Shown one piece after another: positions 22,661 through 35,530 of a stretch of DNA of 64,000 bases. How positions within the stretch are numbered: position 1 is the first letter of the stretch; every line of letters starts with the position of its first letter. The stretch spans positions 1,109,001 to 1,173,000 of the forward strand of contig JACEVL010000481.1 in NCBI GenBank assembly GCA_020284085.1. The letters are read 5' to 3'. A program made the translations under genes and the position numbers. The notes under the pieces are model-generated. The model ran no database searches and was not told the origin of the DNA. It saw only the letters and a program-made list of their open reading frames with translations. This stretch comes from Aporrectodea caliginosa. Its lineage: Eukaryota; Annelida; Clitellata; Crassiclitellata; Lumbricidae.

Positions 22661-23750
22661 ATTTAGGCCTATATATAAAAAACACAATTTTCTTGTGTCT
22701 ATGCAAACTTCCAAACTTGTCCCCAGAATTATGTTATTTATTGAGCCAGCGATATAGAGAAGGCAATATTCCCGGGTCTCATTCCAGCACAGCAGCAGCG
22801 GGTATTACTGCTGAAACCCAGACTGCAGCAGGGACTGTCACTTATCGTGTCGTCCGATTTCCAGCGAATTCCCGCGGTATTCGGTGTAAACAGAGAGGCG
22901 ACCGTCCTTTGTTACGACTGGAAACACGAGAGCAGAACAACAGTGGCAATGGCAGGGGGTCGGTTGGAATTGGCCGGGCTCCTGATTGCCAGATATGCTG
23001 CCATCGGGAGTAGAATGAGCCAATTTCCAGTGGAGAGCGCGCCTATCGGAAACGTCCTAGATATGATTTAGGGTTCTGCCGGGTTTAATCATGTACAGCC
23101 AAAGACCGGACGTCATTGGCCGACACTCGCGGGAGACGACCGTTTGACCCTGTTCCCTGTAATATATTAGTGTTTGCATGAATCTCGGCCGGAATTGTCC
23201 TAACAATGTTACCCGGTCCATCTCAAGTGTTGTTATTGCCCCCTAGTCAATCCTTAAAACAGTTACGCAAGTGTAATACGCCTGGGCCCTGTATGCAGTA
23301 CATGATAGTATGTATGTTTGTGTGTTGTGCGTGTGTGTGCGTGCGTGCGCGTGCTTGAGTTTTGCAGTTAGATGAAGCCAGGAAAGAGCCTGCAATATTA
23401 TGCATTGGTTTGTGGCTTAGGGTAATAGTCTGAGTGATATATATACTCATCACACATGGGTGTGATATGAGTAATGAAGCTTTCCTGGTTTTGCATGCAT
23501 GGAAAGCTTTCGAACAGCTGTAGAACACAGGAAGCGGGACCCATAACGCTTGCAGTGCAGGCTTACAGCACCCCAGGGTGCAGAATTATCTTCCCCAATC
23601 TGATGTACAGTAATCAGCTAGGAACAGACAAATATAGATGCAGGGACGATGAGTTATTGCCTTTGAAGCATTATTGTTATTATTATTGTTGTTGTTATTT
23701 ACCCAAGGTAATAATAAAATCTGCTTTTCTAATTAGAGGAAGCTTGTTCC
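22661..23750. other. Unassigned region, CpG-containing from 22.85 to 23.2 kb
   Basis: A frame at 22693-23013 is open for 106 codons but shows no family resemblance. A (TG)n/(GCGT) tract lies at 23310-23352. Confidence 0.35.
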
Positions 23751-24066
23751 GTGTCAATAGTCCGAAGGTTCAAGGTTTGATAGTCCGACATTACTCTGAC
23801 ATAATAAATAATAATGCTCTAAATTATTCGCCCATTGTCGCATATAGTTTGAGCATCAATCCAGCTTCTACTTATACTATATTACTATAATTTTGTCATC
23901 AATCGAGCTTCCACTTATACTATAAAATAGTTTTATCAATCCAACTTTAACTTGCACTATAAAATTTTTTCATCATTCCAACTTCTATTTGAGGATGAAT
24001 TCATTTCATCAATCCAACTTCTACAACTTTCGGACTATCAAACCTTCAGACTATCGAACTGTCACC
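23751..24066. mobile_element. Inverted-repeat element, superfamily unknown
   Basis: The left arm contains 'tagtccgaaggttcaaggtt' then 'tgatagtccgac'; the reverse complement of the right arm contains 'tagtctgaaggtttgatagt' then 'ccgaaag'. The interior has three or four degenerate copies of a block like 'tcatcaatccaacttctac'. A 7-bp GAGGAAG occurs just outside on each side (23736-23742 and 24066-24072), but the exact ends are uncertain. Confidence 0.6.
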
Positions 24067-24292
24067 GAGGAAGTCAGTGTACTACATGCTAGTGATCATT
24101 CAAGACAAGATCATTGAGGCAGAGGACCTTTGACAGGCTCATTGCAGATCAAGGTCTAAATGGTCCTCTAGGTAGACAAGGTTATGGTAAATGGTGTTTG
24201 GATTCAGGTTGAAGTGGAAGATAAGGTGATGACTTGAGATAGGATGTCTATGATGCCCGGGTTGAAATGATCTGTTTGTGGCTTTAATTATC

Positions 24293-24512
24293 TTTCATTC
24301 ATTCATTCATTCGGGAATCTATATAGCGCCCCTTCAAGGAAACTACTCAGAGGCGCTCCCGACTCCAACGCGCCCAAAAAGAACAGTTTTTAGTTTAGTA
24401 AGGAAAGTTTCAGGCAGACTCCCAGGGTGTAGACGCAGCTCTAGAGGAAGACCATTCCAAATCATTGGGCCTGCCACACAAAAAGCTCGGTTCTGCATTG
24501 TTGCAGTATCTT
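24293..24512 (-). mobile_element. LINE 3' end, GAAT-tail family
   Basis: The minus strand reads RAFCVAGPMIWNGLPLELRL, then FLTKLKTVLFGRVG, then the shared 3' block and an (ATGA)n tail at 24294-24313. This is one of the clearest copies of the reverse transcriptase C-terminus of the family. Confidence 0.85.
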
Positions 24513-24594
24513 TGTTATTAGTTTTATGTCATCATCATCACCATATTCGGTCATTGATAAATGACTGTTGACAAAACACAATAGATTGCATAAG

Positions 24595-24822
24595 TCAGGA
24601 GAGGGCCTATATAGTTTCGCCTTCATTGGCCCTTCACTATGGAACCAACTTCCTTCATCAACTAATTCTTTGATATTATCTGGTGGTCCAGCCTCCAGGT
24701 GCTTCCTTTTGCTGTCTTAAGACCACTCTTTTCACTCGGAGTCTTTCACACTGGGAGCGCCTCTGATTGGTGTTCACTGTGAGAGGCGCTTTATAAATTT
24801 ATAAATACAATACAATACCTAG
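24595..24822 (+). mobile_element. LINE 3' end, ACAAT-tail family
   Basis: Contains FAFIGPSLWNQLPSST, then 'tctttcacactgggagcgcc', 'gtgagaggcgctttataaat' and an (ATACA)n tail. Related copies end at 40053 and probably at 43201. Confidence 0.8.
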
Positions 24823-26104
24823 TGAACAGTTTTGAATAGCATATGTGAAACGTAGTGTTGTTATCATTATCATCATCACCATAATTATTTTATTCTGTAT
24901 GTCTCGATGGTAAACGTAATGCTTTAACTCCTTGGATTTGACTTCATCTTCAGCCTAACTGATGCAGATTTGACTTGCTAGCAATGCTGCACTAATTACT
25001 GAAGTCACCTTTGGTTTGTGTTACAGAAGCTGTTGTTGTGAGTTCTAAGTTCTCAAATCCTCAAGTTCTCCTGAGATATCATGTAATCTTCATTATCTTC
25101 TGTTGGCAAAGTCACTATCACAAAGGGCGACACCACAGAGTTTAATATATCACAGGAACGTAAGGCCGGAGGTAATAAGTTACTTAGAGCTGGACAACAT
25201 GGTGTCTTCAAGGATTTCAAGTGATCTAATGTGGCAAACTTTCTTCTGCATAATTATTCAGACGCAGGAAGCGAACGGGCATCACGATCTGTTTGATGAT
25301 ATGGTCATACGAAGAACATCAGCTGCAGAGATTCTGATAAGTTATTGGAAGTTGGACAAAATTGCATTTTTGTAAGCAGAGTTAGACCTACAGCAGGGTG
25401 GACTGATGAGTGGTGTAGGAGAACTGGCTATTTGTAGATTGAAATAACAGAGATTTTGCTGACTGAAAATGCAAAGAAGAAAGAACGCTAGGATTTAGTC
25501 ATTGTGGTATAAAAATATTTGAGGCTTCTGTGATCTCTTATGACGGGATAATCAGTCTCTTTGGGAATTGAGAAGGGAAAATGAAAACAGAACAGACTAC
25601 AGGATGAAAATGAAAAGGGTATAATGAGATTGGATGTAACATGTTTGGTTTCAGGATTCAACTCAGCCTGCAAGTGTAGCTGTCTTTGAGTGCTGAAAAA
25701 GTCTTCAGATTATGCTTAAGATTAAAGTACAAGAATAAAGACTTCTCAATTGAAAGAGCAGAAGAGCAGAGGACAATCTGGAAAGTCGTAGAGAGATAGA
25801 TTTTTATTCCAAAAGTTTAACGACATCTTATGTCTGCCATGGCTATTGACATCTTTAAAAAAGTAATTGTATATCAGTTCATTTTTCTTTGTCTTGATTG
25901 CAGATCATTTTGTTTCAGGTTATCATTGATTTGCATGCATGTATTTCACAGGCTTCTGGGTTCATGGCCGTTAGTAGAGACAAAATCAGTCGAAAGAAAT
26001 TCTCTTATCTGGCTTGTTTTATCTTCTTCATTTCAATTTATTTTCTTCCCATTTAAAAGCAAAATATATACATATAAGTCTATATATAAAATGACCGTTA
26101 ACGT
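24823..26104. other. Unassigned region
   Basis: No supported gene. Short frames at 25103-25375 and 25830-26123 have no recognisable domain. Confidence 0.35.
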
Positions 26105-26290
26105 TTCTTTCGATGGCCTTTAAGACTGTTTTCTTTTGCCATATAGGCTCTTTTCAATGGCCATAAAGGCTTTTGTAGTGGCCATGAAAGCTCTTTCGGG
26201 GCCATTTTTAAGGCTCTGTTCAATGGCCATGCATGCTCTTTTTGGTGGTCATGTAGGCTCTTTTCAGTGGCCATACAAGCTCTGATGTTC
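26105..26290. repeat. Degenerate ~30-bp tandem repeat
   Basis: About six units built on 'ggctcttttcaatggccat'. Because 30 is divisible by 3, a minus-strand frame stays open with a ten-residue period (WPL-KRA-type). This is probably not a gene. Confidence 0.75.
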
Positions 26291-28332
26291 ATATTTTTGT
26301 AGCTCCATAGCCCTCAGCATGCTAAACAGCTTGTTTTTATCCATAATTGTGTTTTATTTAAAGAGTAACAAGATATTTATTTACAGAAATTTTCAAGAAC
26401 TGCAACATAAATACATATACATCAAATTTAGTTAGCTACAAGTATCAGTTGTTATCTAACACTTAAAATATTACAAATTAATTACAGATTAGATACAAGT
26501 TATTGCAGGTTATTTTTTTATACACTTTCATATCATAAAATAATATGAAAGCAATTTATTAAGCATATTCATTCATATTTAATCCAGTTTAAGATTCAAA
26601 CATGTGAAATTTTAACATATGAGAATAGTTGCTATATAATAATTTTTTTTTATTAATATGTTAAAATTAGCTTTATATAATGATACAGAAACATAGTTTT
26701 ACAACTAATAGCTGCATTGAAAACCTTAATTTATAAATAAATTCAAATTTGATAAGATGCATTTATGTACTGCTTGTTAGGGGTCAGGGTATATAGTCTA
26801 CACTCTACAGGTAATATTCACATTAAATATTTATAATGTTTATATAATGTAAATTTTCCTATCTATAATTTTCATAATGAAATTGTAGAGGTAGAGAGAG
26901 ATGACTGTTTCAAGGTTTTGGCGTATTTTGGCGTGAGTGAGGAAAAGACACCAAGGTGGCTAGAATGATGACAAACTGCATTGGCTATCGTATCACCGAG
27001 ACTCATTCTCTGGGAAGGGAGAGACAACGGATGGAGACTGGAGTAGAGGAGAAATAAGGCGAAGGGACAGACTCATGAAGACAGTAATCAGATTGTGCTA
27101 ATGATGTGTTGCAGTTGGCACAATTTCTCACACAAAGAGGAGTTGTGCCGCCGCCGCCGCCGCCGCCGTCTGCGTGATTTATTTTGTGACACAGACAGAA
27201 CTGACCAGATGTTAAGCAAAGATGCCTGGCACTCGAATGATGTATTGCTGTAATTAACGGGTCCTCCTCCGAAGCAGACTCATTTCTCTCTTCTCAAATC
27301 CTGATGTATTGCGCGTGTGTTATGTTTTGGTCGTTCTGGATTAACCTTTTGGCGAAGCTTCCAGAACCCTGTCCTGGTCTTCTGCAGCTATTACAGGCAA
27401 TGAAGCTCTTGATCAGATACTGCTTAGATGTGAGGGAATTTGAATTGTTGCATGTTGGTCACATAGTTTGGGATGGTGTGGTGACCGAGCAAGGAATAGC
27501 AATGAGGCCTTTCCTGCCTCTGCTTTTGTGTTTAAAGTCTTGATGGGTGATAGTAACAGTGGTAATATTCTCTAGTGACAATGATGCTGTAAAGCCATTA
27601 GGGTAGATTAGATAGTGTGATATTGGAAGGGCGTTCGTTCGTCGGCAGTTCAGTTTTGCCTCATGCATTTTTGTAATGGTGCAACAGAAGTTATAAGAAG
27701 ATGAGATGAAATTAGAAGTATAGGGTTGATGTGATTGAAGCATGTCTGATTTCAGAACACGATATACTGGTAGGTTTGCTTCTGGGGTCTTTAGTTCCAT
27801 AGCAACACCAATGCAGTAATGCATATCAGTCACATCTTTGGCTCAGACAATGAACTCTGCATGCTGCTGCATTCAGCCAGTGAAATGTTGCCATATAAAT
27901 ATATAAATGCAATGCAGTTAGTATAATACAAGTGTAATTTGATAATGTCCTCCTTACAAAGTTCAGAAGTGCACATTGAAGCAAGGCAACCATCTATGAT
28001 ACATTGTTGCTGATTGGGTGAGAGTTAACCTTGCACAGCATATACTTTGTGCTACTATTATGTGCTACTGGCCTCGAGCAATTCTGACTTATTGTTTATT
28101 ACAATGAATAGATCCTTCATTGCCATTAAACAATTATGCAATCTATATATACAAAGTAATTAGGTAAGGTAATGCAATAACTTATTCGTGATGTATGCCT
28201 TTTTTGAACAATGATTCTGAGCGACATGGTCCAAAGCATAAAACAGCAATCCAACAATTGGATTGCCTTAACGGATAAAAGAAAATAATTTTAAACAAAT
28301 AAATCAACTGCATTCATTAATTCCGTTTTTAG
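26291..28332. other. Non-coding region upstream of the first receptor exon
   Basis: AT-rich from 26.3 to 26.9 kb. A (GCC)n run lies at 27148-27167. No exon recognised. The 3' part, ending 'cattaattccgtttttag', is the intron end before the exon at 28333. Confidence 0.5.
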
Positions 28333-28722
28333 TTTGTCGTGGATCAACGTCCGGCGGAATGTCGCACGATCATGGAGGATCACCGAGAGATCGCTACATC
28401 ATGTACCGGACGCAGTACACCAACTGTACGTACGTCAACGGGAATCTCGTGATTGCATTCCTGGAGGAGGAGGACGATTACGACATGTCCTTCCTGGAGG
28501 ACATCCAGGAAGTGTCTGGCTATGTGTTTCTGTTCGGAAACCACTTCAGCTACGTCAATCTGACCAACCTGCGAATCATTCGAGGCAGAACTCTCTTCAC
28601 GGTGCAAGAGGACAGCAAATTGCGCAGTCAGCAACTCAGCTACAGTCTCTTCGTTGCGAACAACTACAAATCAAAGTCTGAAACTGTCGGACTCAAGGAA
28701 TTACGACTGACTTCGCTACACG
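28333..28722 (+). CDS. EGFR: EGFR/ErbB receptor exon: receptor L domain 1
   Basis: This exon encodes about 130 residues of the first ligand-binding L domain of an EGFR-type receptor tyrosine kinase, which lies outside the cell. It begins after the acceptor tttttag (AG at 28331-28332) with two bases of a split codon, then C-R-G. The body contains DYDMSFLEDIQEVSGYVFLF, NLRIIRGRTLF and GLKELRLTSLH, matching the L-domain pattern of ErbB proteins (YDLSFL..IQEV.GYV, L..IRG, LKEL). NCT and NLT sites are candidate N-glycosylation sites. The exon ends at G|GTAAAT with one base left over, which fits the next exon exactly. In vertebrate EGFR, as I recall it, this sequence is split over two exons; here it is one. 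The usual preceding exon, with the signal peptide, was not found. The insulin receptor is excluded because its L domain lacks the YDxSFL..IQEV pattern. Confidence 0.95.
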
Positions 28723-29619
28723 GTAAATATTCTAGTTATAGTCTCCATCATGTCGACAGGTGGTCGCATTGAGTGTTCTCGTGAACAGGCCACAATTAGT
28801 ACTATCGCTTTAGCCAATAATTACACAGGTGTGCAAACGTGTTAAGCATTTTTATTGGCTGCCATTGAAATATAGTTGCAGTTCATAGCAGACCCGTGTT
28901 TTCATTGCTCTTGACATTAGTTACGAAATGCAGAAATGTCTATTTCTAGTATGATGGATAGCATTGCATTGCTTTTGCAGCTGTAGATCTATGATTCCAA
29001 CCTTGAGGTTTTTTAAAATAAGAAATAAAGAATTTATTGTTACATTTATGATCACAGTTATGATTGGTGGCCGGCTGTTTGAAGCTCTATGTTGCCTATT
29101 AACACTTACAAGCTTAAATTGAGTTGCCTTTATGGGCATCAGAAAAATAGGTAGGTTTATAGTATAGGCCTTTCATCATAATTTTACCTTACTGTGATGC
29201 CTGACAGTTATCTTCTGTCAGCACACTAATTAATTTACATCAAGTCATATATTTGTAATCCGTTTTGTGAAAAACAAACAGCAACTACAAAATGCGCCCA
29301 TAATTGAGAGAAAAGCACCAATTGTTGTATCAAAAAGTCACAAAGTCATTGTAAACTAGCCTAGATAAACCAGCATTAGAATTAAACTTTTTCTTATTTG
29401 TGTGCTATTCCACCTCCCTCATTGGCATGCAGGACATGGACTCCCAGATCCCTATATATATGGACAGGTCAGTGTCGCACGGATTGAACAGTTGTGAATG
29501 ATTGGCGCTTGGAGATTAGGAATTTGTTTCACTTGACCTCCTGCAGGACTTAAAATAGAAGCTATATCTGATAACCATGCTGAACTTCAGGTCTTACCAT
29601 TTATGATTATTCAGTAGAT
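28723..29619. other. EGFR: Intron sequence, no repeat recognised
   Basis: First part of the 2646-bp intron between the first two recognised exons. No gene or transposon is seen before the MITE at 29620. Confidence 0.6.
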
Positions 29620-29974
29620 CAGTGGTTCTTAACCTTTTCAAGGGAGCCGAACCCCAAGAGAAATCCATGACCACTCACCGAACCCCTCAAGTTTGAACAA
29701 TAATTTTTTAACTAATGGGAACAAAAGGAAATAAAAAATTGTACCAAAATGTGATACACTATTAATACATTCAATACATGAACTACTGTACTTACAGTTA
29801 ACTATTTTTATTAAATAAAAGTCGAAAAATAAAACTAAAATAGCAAATGATTTTTCACTCACACTCACTGACCCTGAATAGCCTATGTATATATTTCAGA
29901 GGACCTCTGAAGAACCCCTGGCACTGGCTCACCGAACCCCAGGGGTTCGGTCGAACACTGGTTAAGAAACACTG
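29620..29974. mobile_element. hAT-like MITE in an EGFR intron (355 bp)
   Basis: The left end reads CAGTGGTTCTTAACC and the reverse complement of the right end reads CAGTGTTTCTTAACC, a typical hAT/Charlie-style end. Flanks CAGTAGAT (29612-29619) and CTGTAGAT (29975-29982) form an 8-bp target duplication with one mismatch. Copies of 'cgaacccc' lie near both ends. No coding capacity. Confidence 0.85.
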
Positions 29975-31368
29975 CTGTAGATAAACACAATTAAGTGGTT
30001 TCATTTCGTCAAAACTTAGTTATTTTCCATGCGCATTTTTGAGAAACAGTTATACTAACTCGCGCCAGAAACGGCACTTGCTCCGGATGTCTTTGATTAC
30101 TGATTTGAGCTTTCGCTTTGGACTGTACACCAGCAACATCAGTCGGTCGTGTTTGCTCGTCACCTTTAATAACAGTCATTACTAATCTCGGGTTCTCTTT
30201 GACGGCCGACCTCGGCGCATTTTGTTGCTGCCGGCTATTCTTAGATGTCGAAAGTAGGCCGCCATATATGGCTTTTATTCCACAGACTGTCATTGGTGTG
30301 CTCTTTCTTTGTTCGACAATATTATGATGAAGCCGTGATCGCCTATTTTTTATTCTTTGTGGAGGCGGATGGATAGATAACCTGTTGCTGCCGATTAATG
30401 ATCAAGACGATGTTTCTATTGGCTTCTGAGTGATTGATTTTCAATTGGTCACGTGGTCACGTGCAAATAGACCATTTAAAGAAGGCAAAGATGAATGTGA
30501 TGCTGGCAAACAGTGAAATTAAGGAGCACTGAGCGCAAATCTAATTCTCTCAAACCATTGAGTAATTAATTAACTGTGAGAGCTGTGATAATTAATGTTT
30601 TAATCGCAACCTCTTTAGTAACTATATGTCAGAGCTGAGACAATTTTTGCCACGTGATTTCCATCTGATACTTATTACAAGTTGCGACCTGTCAGCTTGA
30701 TGCCGAAAATAAACAAATTTGATTGATTGGAAAGACTATATCTTCACTGTTGTCTGGTATCTGAAACATGCTTCGAAAATGGTTGTGTAAAACCACCCAG
30801 AAGATTATTATTAAGTAGGCCTACTATCTTTATTATTATCCTCAGAGAGAAAAAGATCCATCAGAATTTAAAGAAGTTATGCAAGGGATCCTGTTAAGGA
30901 GACGGATATATGCTCGGTTATAAGGATGGGCTATGCAAATATTATATGTTCTTAATGCAGATTAAACTAGACCTCAGTACTGACAACAGATCCTTCACAG
31001 AGAACTTCTGAAAGTTGTTTTGTAATGGTGATAGTTGTTGTAGCTCTTATTATTATTATGTTTTTGCCCTGAGGTATAAAGGATCCGTCAGGGACTTCAA
31101 CATTGTTTAGAAGCACAGAATTGTCTGGAGTGGGCTCTATTCATCAGGGTCTAAGTTGGTAAAAGTACCCCACATCATTATTTATTATTATCATTATTAT
31201 TGTTATTATTAGCATTCTTCTTCTTCCTGCACCTCCTCCTCCTCCTCCTCCTCCTCCTTCTTCTTCTTCTTATTATTATTGTTATTGTTATTGTTATGTT
31301 ATTATTTATTATCATTGCTACTACTTGTATTATTATTATTACTATTATTATTATTTTTAATTTTGCAG
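29975..31368. other. EGFR: Intron sequence with (TTA)n and (CTC)n
   Basis: Remainder of the intron. Its last 190 bp are TTA/CTC/TTC triplet repeats (31178-31355), ending in the pyrimidine-rich acceptor ttttaattttgcag. Confidence 0.6.
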
Positions 31369-31509
31369 AGATAATGGATGGAAACGTGTATTTCTACAAC
31401 AACAATCTGCTGTGTTTTGATAATACGATCGAGTGGAAGGACATTCTGACTGGTGAAGGGACAGAAGTCATCTTCCAGAACACCAACCCACTGGACTACC
31501 AGAGACCAT
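31369..31509 (+). CDS. EGFR: EGFR/ErbB receptor exon: end of L domain 1
   Basis: The acceptor CAG ends at 31368 and the donor T|GTGAGT begins at 31510; the exon is 141 nt. Joined in phase to the previous exon it gives LTSLHEIMDGNVYFYNNNLL, then CFDNTIEWKDIL and NPLDYQRPC. This matches the ErbB L1 end (LQEI..G.V.F..N..LC, I.W.DI). The last codon is split, T plus GT from the next exon, to make Cys. Length and phase resemble the corresponding vertebrate EGFR exon. The intron after it is 12.9 kb. Confidence 0.95.
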
Positions 31510-31559
31510 GTGAGTAGCCTCATTCTGCTCTCGATTCATGAAGTTGACGTTAGTTATAC

Positions 31560-32297
31560 CAATGTTGTGCACAAGACCAAAACTCCAAGACCAGGACTGA
31601 GACCAAGACCGTATGCTTCAAGACCAAGACCAAGTCCATGTTGTCCAAGACAACAGTTTCAAGAGTGAATCAAGACCATAAATGCAATTCTAAATTGAAG
31701 TGTTACATAATCCCATCATTCAAGTTGAATGTTTATTACATTTTATAGTACTAAATCACAAAGGTTTTATCCCCAAGTCTTGCCCTGTGAGATCTCATGA
31801 AAAGTCCAATGCAGTTAAACACTTTCTCAACAGGTCCAGGTGTTGCTAGGATACAGAAAAACGTTTCCAGTAGGGGAAAAAATCCACCAATTCCCTGATC
31901 GCAATGCTTGCCCAGCTACTGATTTTGCCTTGAGAAACTGCATCGATGTAACAAGTCGCTAAAGCACCAGCAGTCAGGGTTAACTGAGCCTCAACGTTTG
32001 TTGTCGCTTCTGATGAGAAGTAATATAATGATGTCCTCTCTCGCTTTGTCCGCGGCAGATTGTCACATGAATTCTAAGCTAATTCAGAAGTCACTTAATG
32101 ACCCACAAATATCGACAACAACATTTAATAAATACTCCACCGAGACCAGATGCCCAAGACCACACCTTTAAGACCAAGACCAAGACTACACCTTTCAAGA
32201 CCAAGACCGGTACATTCGAGACCAAGACCAAGACCGCATTTTTTCAGTCTCGAGATGGTCTCGAGACCACGACCACGGTCTCGAGACCACATCACTG
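31560..32297. mobile_element. Candidate hAT-like element rich in AAGACC
   Basis: The left end is 'caatgttgtgcacaagacca' and the reverse complement of the right end is 'cagtgatgtggtctcgagac', a weak inverted match. Both arms carry repeated 'aagaccaagacc' words in the same direction. The flanking 8-mers AGTTATAC and GTTATTAC agree only if one base was lost or gained. A related fragment with the same words lies at 41985-42060. It begins only 50 bp after the splice donor. Confidence 0.45.
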
Positions 32298-33494
<1,197 letters not shown>

Positions 33495-34329
33495 ATTGGC
33501 AGGGTTCCGCTTTATCGTATAAGGGATAGGAGTCCTGCTGGAGAATAAAATGGACGGACGAGCCAGATCCTTTAGGCAGCAGCAGCGGAGGTCCAGCAGA
33601 ATCAGACGAGCCTTGCGCCGATCGACGGCTTCTCGAGGGAATGGTCGTCGTTTAGGCGGTCTTTATTGAATGCAGAACCAACCAACGACTGCAGACTGTG
33701 CTTCTTTTCGTCTTCGTCTTCGTTTCATATTTGTCAGATCTAATCCAGTGGGGCTTACTACTCTCAGTGCACTTCCAGCCATCGATTGTTTATGGCCCCA
33801 GAAAGGCAGAATCATGACCACGTATAATGTTGCAACACATCGCATAATGTAATGTGGGTTTTAGCAGATTCAGAAGAGTTTTCATCTGCGTTGTGTAGTC
33901 ACTGTTATTTAGCGCAGATTAATAGTTTTCTGAACAATTTAAAACACATGCTGTTATGTTGTTGTGTGATGCTAAAATTCTTCCTTTAAGGCTGTACAAA
34001 GATGATTAAAATGAAAGTTGTCACAATTTTGTTGACATATTGTTCAGAACTCAGATCGGAACTCAGACTCCAACAGATTTCCATCTTACCAAAACTAAGA
34101 CATAATCAACAATGTCTGGTTTGCAGATTTCACAGTTCATAATAATTATTGTCTTCTGTTGAATAAGTTAAACGTAAAAATTGTTTAGGCTAAGTTATAT
34201 ACAGTCATTCTTTACTAATCAGTGGGAAAGGTATCAAATATGACCCCAATCTTCCAAACAGATCAGTTCCGCTGTAGGTCATCCTAGCAATTCTCCACCC
34301 TCCCGTAACGTCATCCTTAAAACTCCAGA
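33495..34329. other. EGFR: Intron sequence, no gene seen
   Basis: No repeat or exon recognised. 33540-33670 is locally CpG-richer. Confidence 0.4.
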
Positions 34330-34690
34330 AATCACTCCATAGGTGAGTCAGCTACACCCCTCTGGAATAAACATTCCCAGAAATACATCAACTATGTCTG
34401 ATCCATCGTATCAACTCTCAGATTCTACACCTCTCTCAATTTCTGTACTGAAAACAGGCATCTTCAATCAATTCTTTGCTGATTATTCCTCTTCTCTTCT
34501 CTCTCACTGCTCCAATCCTGAACGCAACCCACCATGTCGGTCTACATGCCTGACCCTCAAATTTTGACCTGGGATTGAACCTGATGTTAGCTGCGTACTG
34601 ATTTTGTTTTGACAGAGTGCCTTTATATAAACTGGGCACCAGAATTGTCTCTCTTGGGCGCTGAAGACAACTCGAGATTATGATTTTTGA
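34330..34690 (+). mobile_element. LINE 3' end, GATTAC-tail family
   Basis: An open frame ending at 34565 (STPLSISVLKTGIFNQFFAD) looks like a reverse transcriptase C-terminus (S-L-S-x-F-K-x-x-L style). It is followed by the shared block 'ttttgttttgacagagtgcc' and 'aactcgagattatgattttt'. 5'-truncated. Confidence 0.65.
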
Positions 34691-35080
34691 CGTATTTTAA
34701 GGCAGTGTTCCTCTGAACTGTGCACGTGTGCAAACATACAACTTTGGAGGATAGCATGCACAGTCATTTTCTCCTAGCACACAAATTTTATGAGCGTTCT
34801 TATTACTTGTACTTCAAAGCAGAGATGGGTACGATTAGCTAGAACTGCTAATCGATTAGAATTAGAATTAGCTCCTGAAATTTGCTAATCGATTAGAATT
34901 AGAATTAGCAAAAGGTTTTAGCTAATCGATTAGAATTAGAATGAGCAGCAGCTAATCGATTAGCAATTAGAATTAGATTTAGATAATCGATAGTTCGATA
35001 CATATATTTGCTTCATGAATTTGTCAAATTGTAATCAGAGCACAAGTTACTACAGCAAGTTGTTGTAGCCTATTACCTTG

Positions 35081-35530
35081 TTACCTTGTGCTGTCAGTTC
35101 CTGGAACTCTAGCGACCTTCATGATCAAGCCTCTCCATTTCCTTCTGTCCGCCGTCGCATCTCTCAGTTCTGCCAAATTCATTCCAGTTGTTTCATGTAT
35201 CTCGTCCATCCACTTTTTCCTTGGTCGTCCTTGTTTTCTCCTTCCCTCTCCATATGCTAACATCATTTCCTTTTCCAATCCATCTGATCGCATGACATGA
35301 CCAAAGAACCTCAACTTTGCTCTTAGCACTGTTTGTTGTAGTGTCTCTTCATTCTCAATTCCGATACTCATGCGCACCCAATCGTTGGTCCTTTTCTCTT
35401 TCCATGATATTCTCTGCATCTTCCTCCATATCCACATTTCGCATGCGTTAATCTTTTTTTCATTTTCTTGGTCATTGTCCATGTCTCACTGCCGTATGTT
35501 ACTGTTGGTATGATCAGAGCCTTCACCAAT
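35081..35530 (-). pseudogene. RTE LINE C-terminal domain, frame-shifted
   Basis: The protein continues after the RT with VKALIIPTVTYGSETWTMTK in one frame, then EMWIWRKMQRISWKEK, FFGHVMRSD and GRPRKKWMDEI in another. These blocks are characteristic of RTE-type C-termini. Two frame changes are needed. One is at the T6 run at 35532-35537 and the other at the T7 run at 35456-35462 (A runs on the coding strand). Confidence 0.85.

Noticed and set aside
22693..23013. 106-codon plus-strand frame
   Set aside because: No domain; Arg/Gly-rich string in a locally GC-rich stretch. Not supported as a gene.
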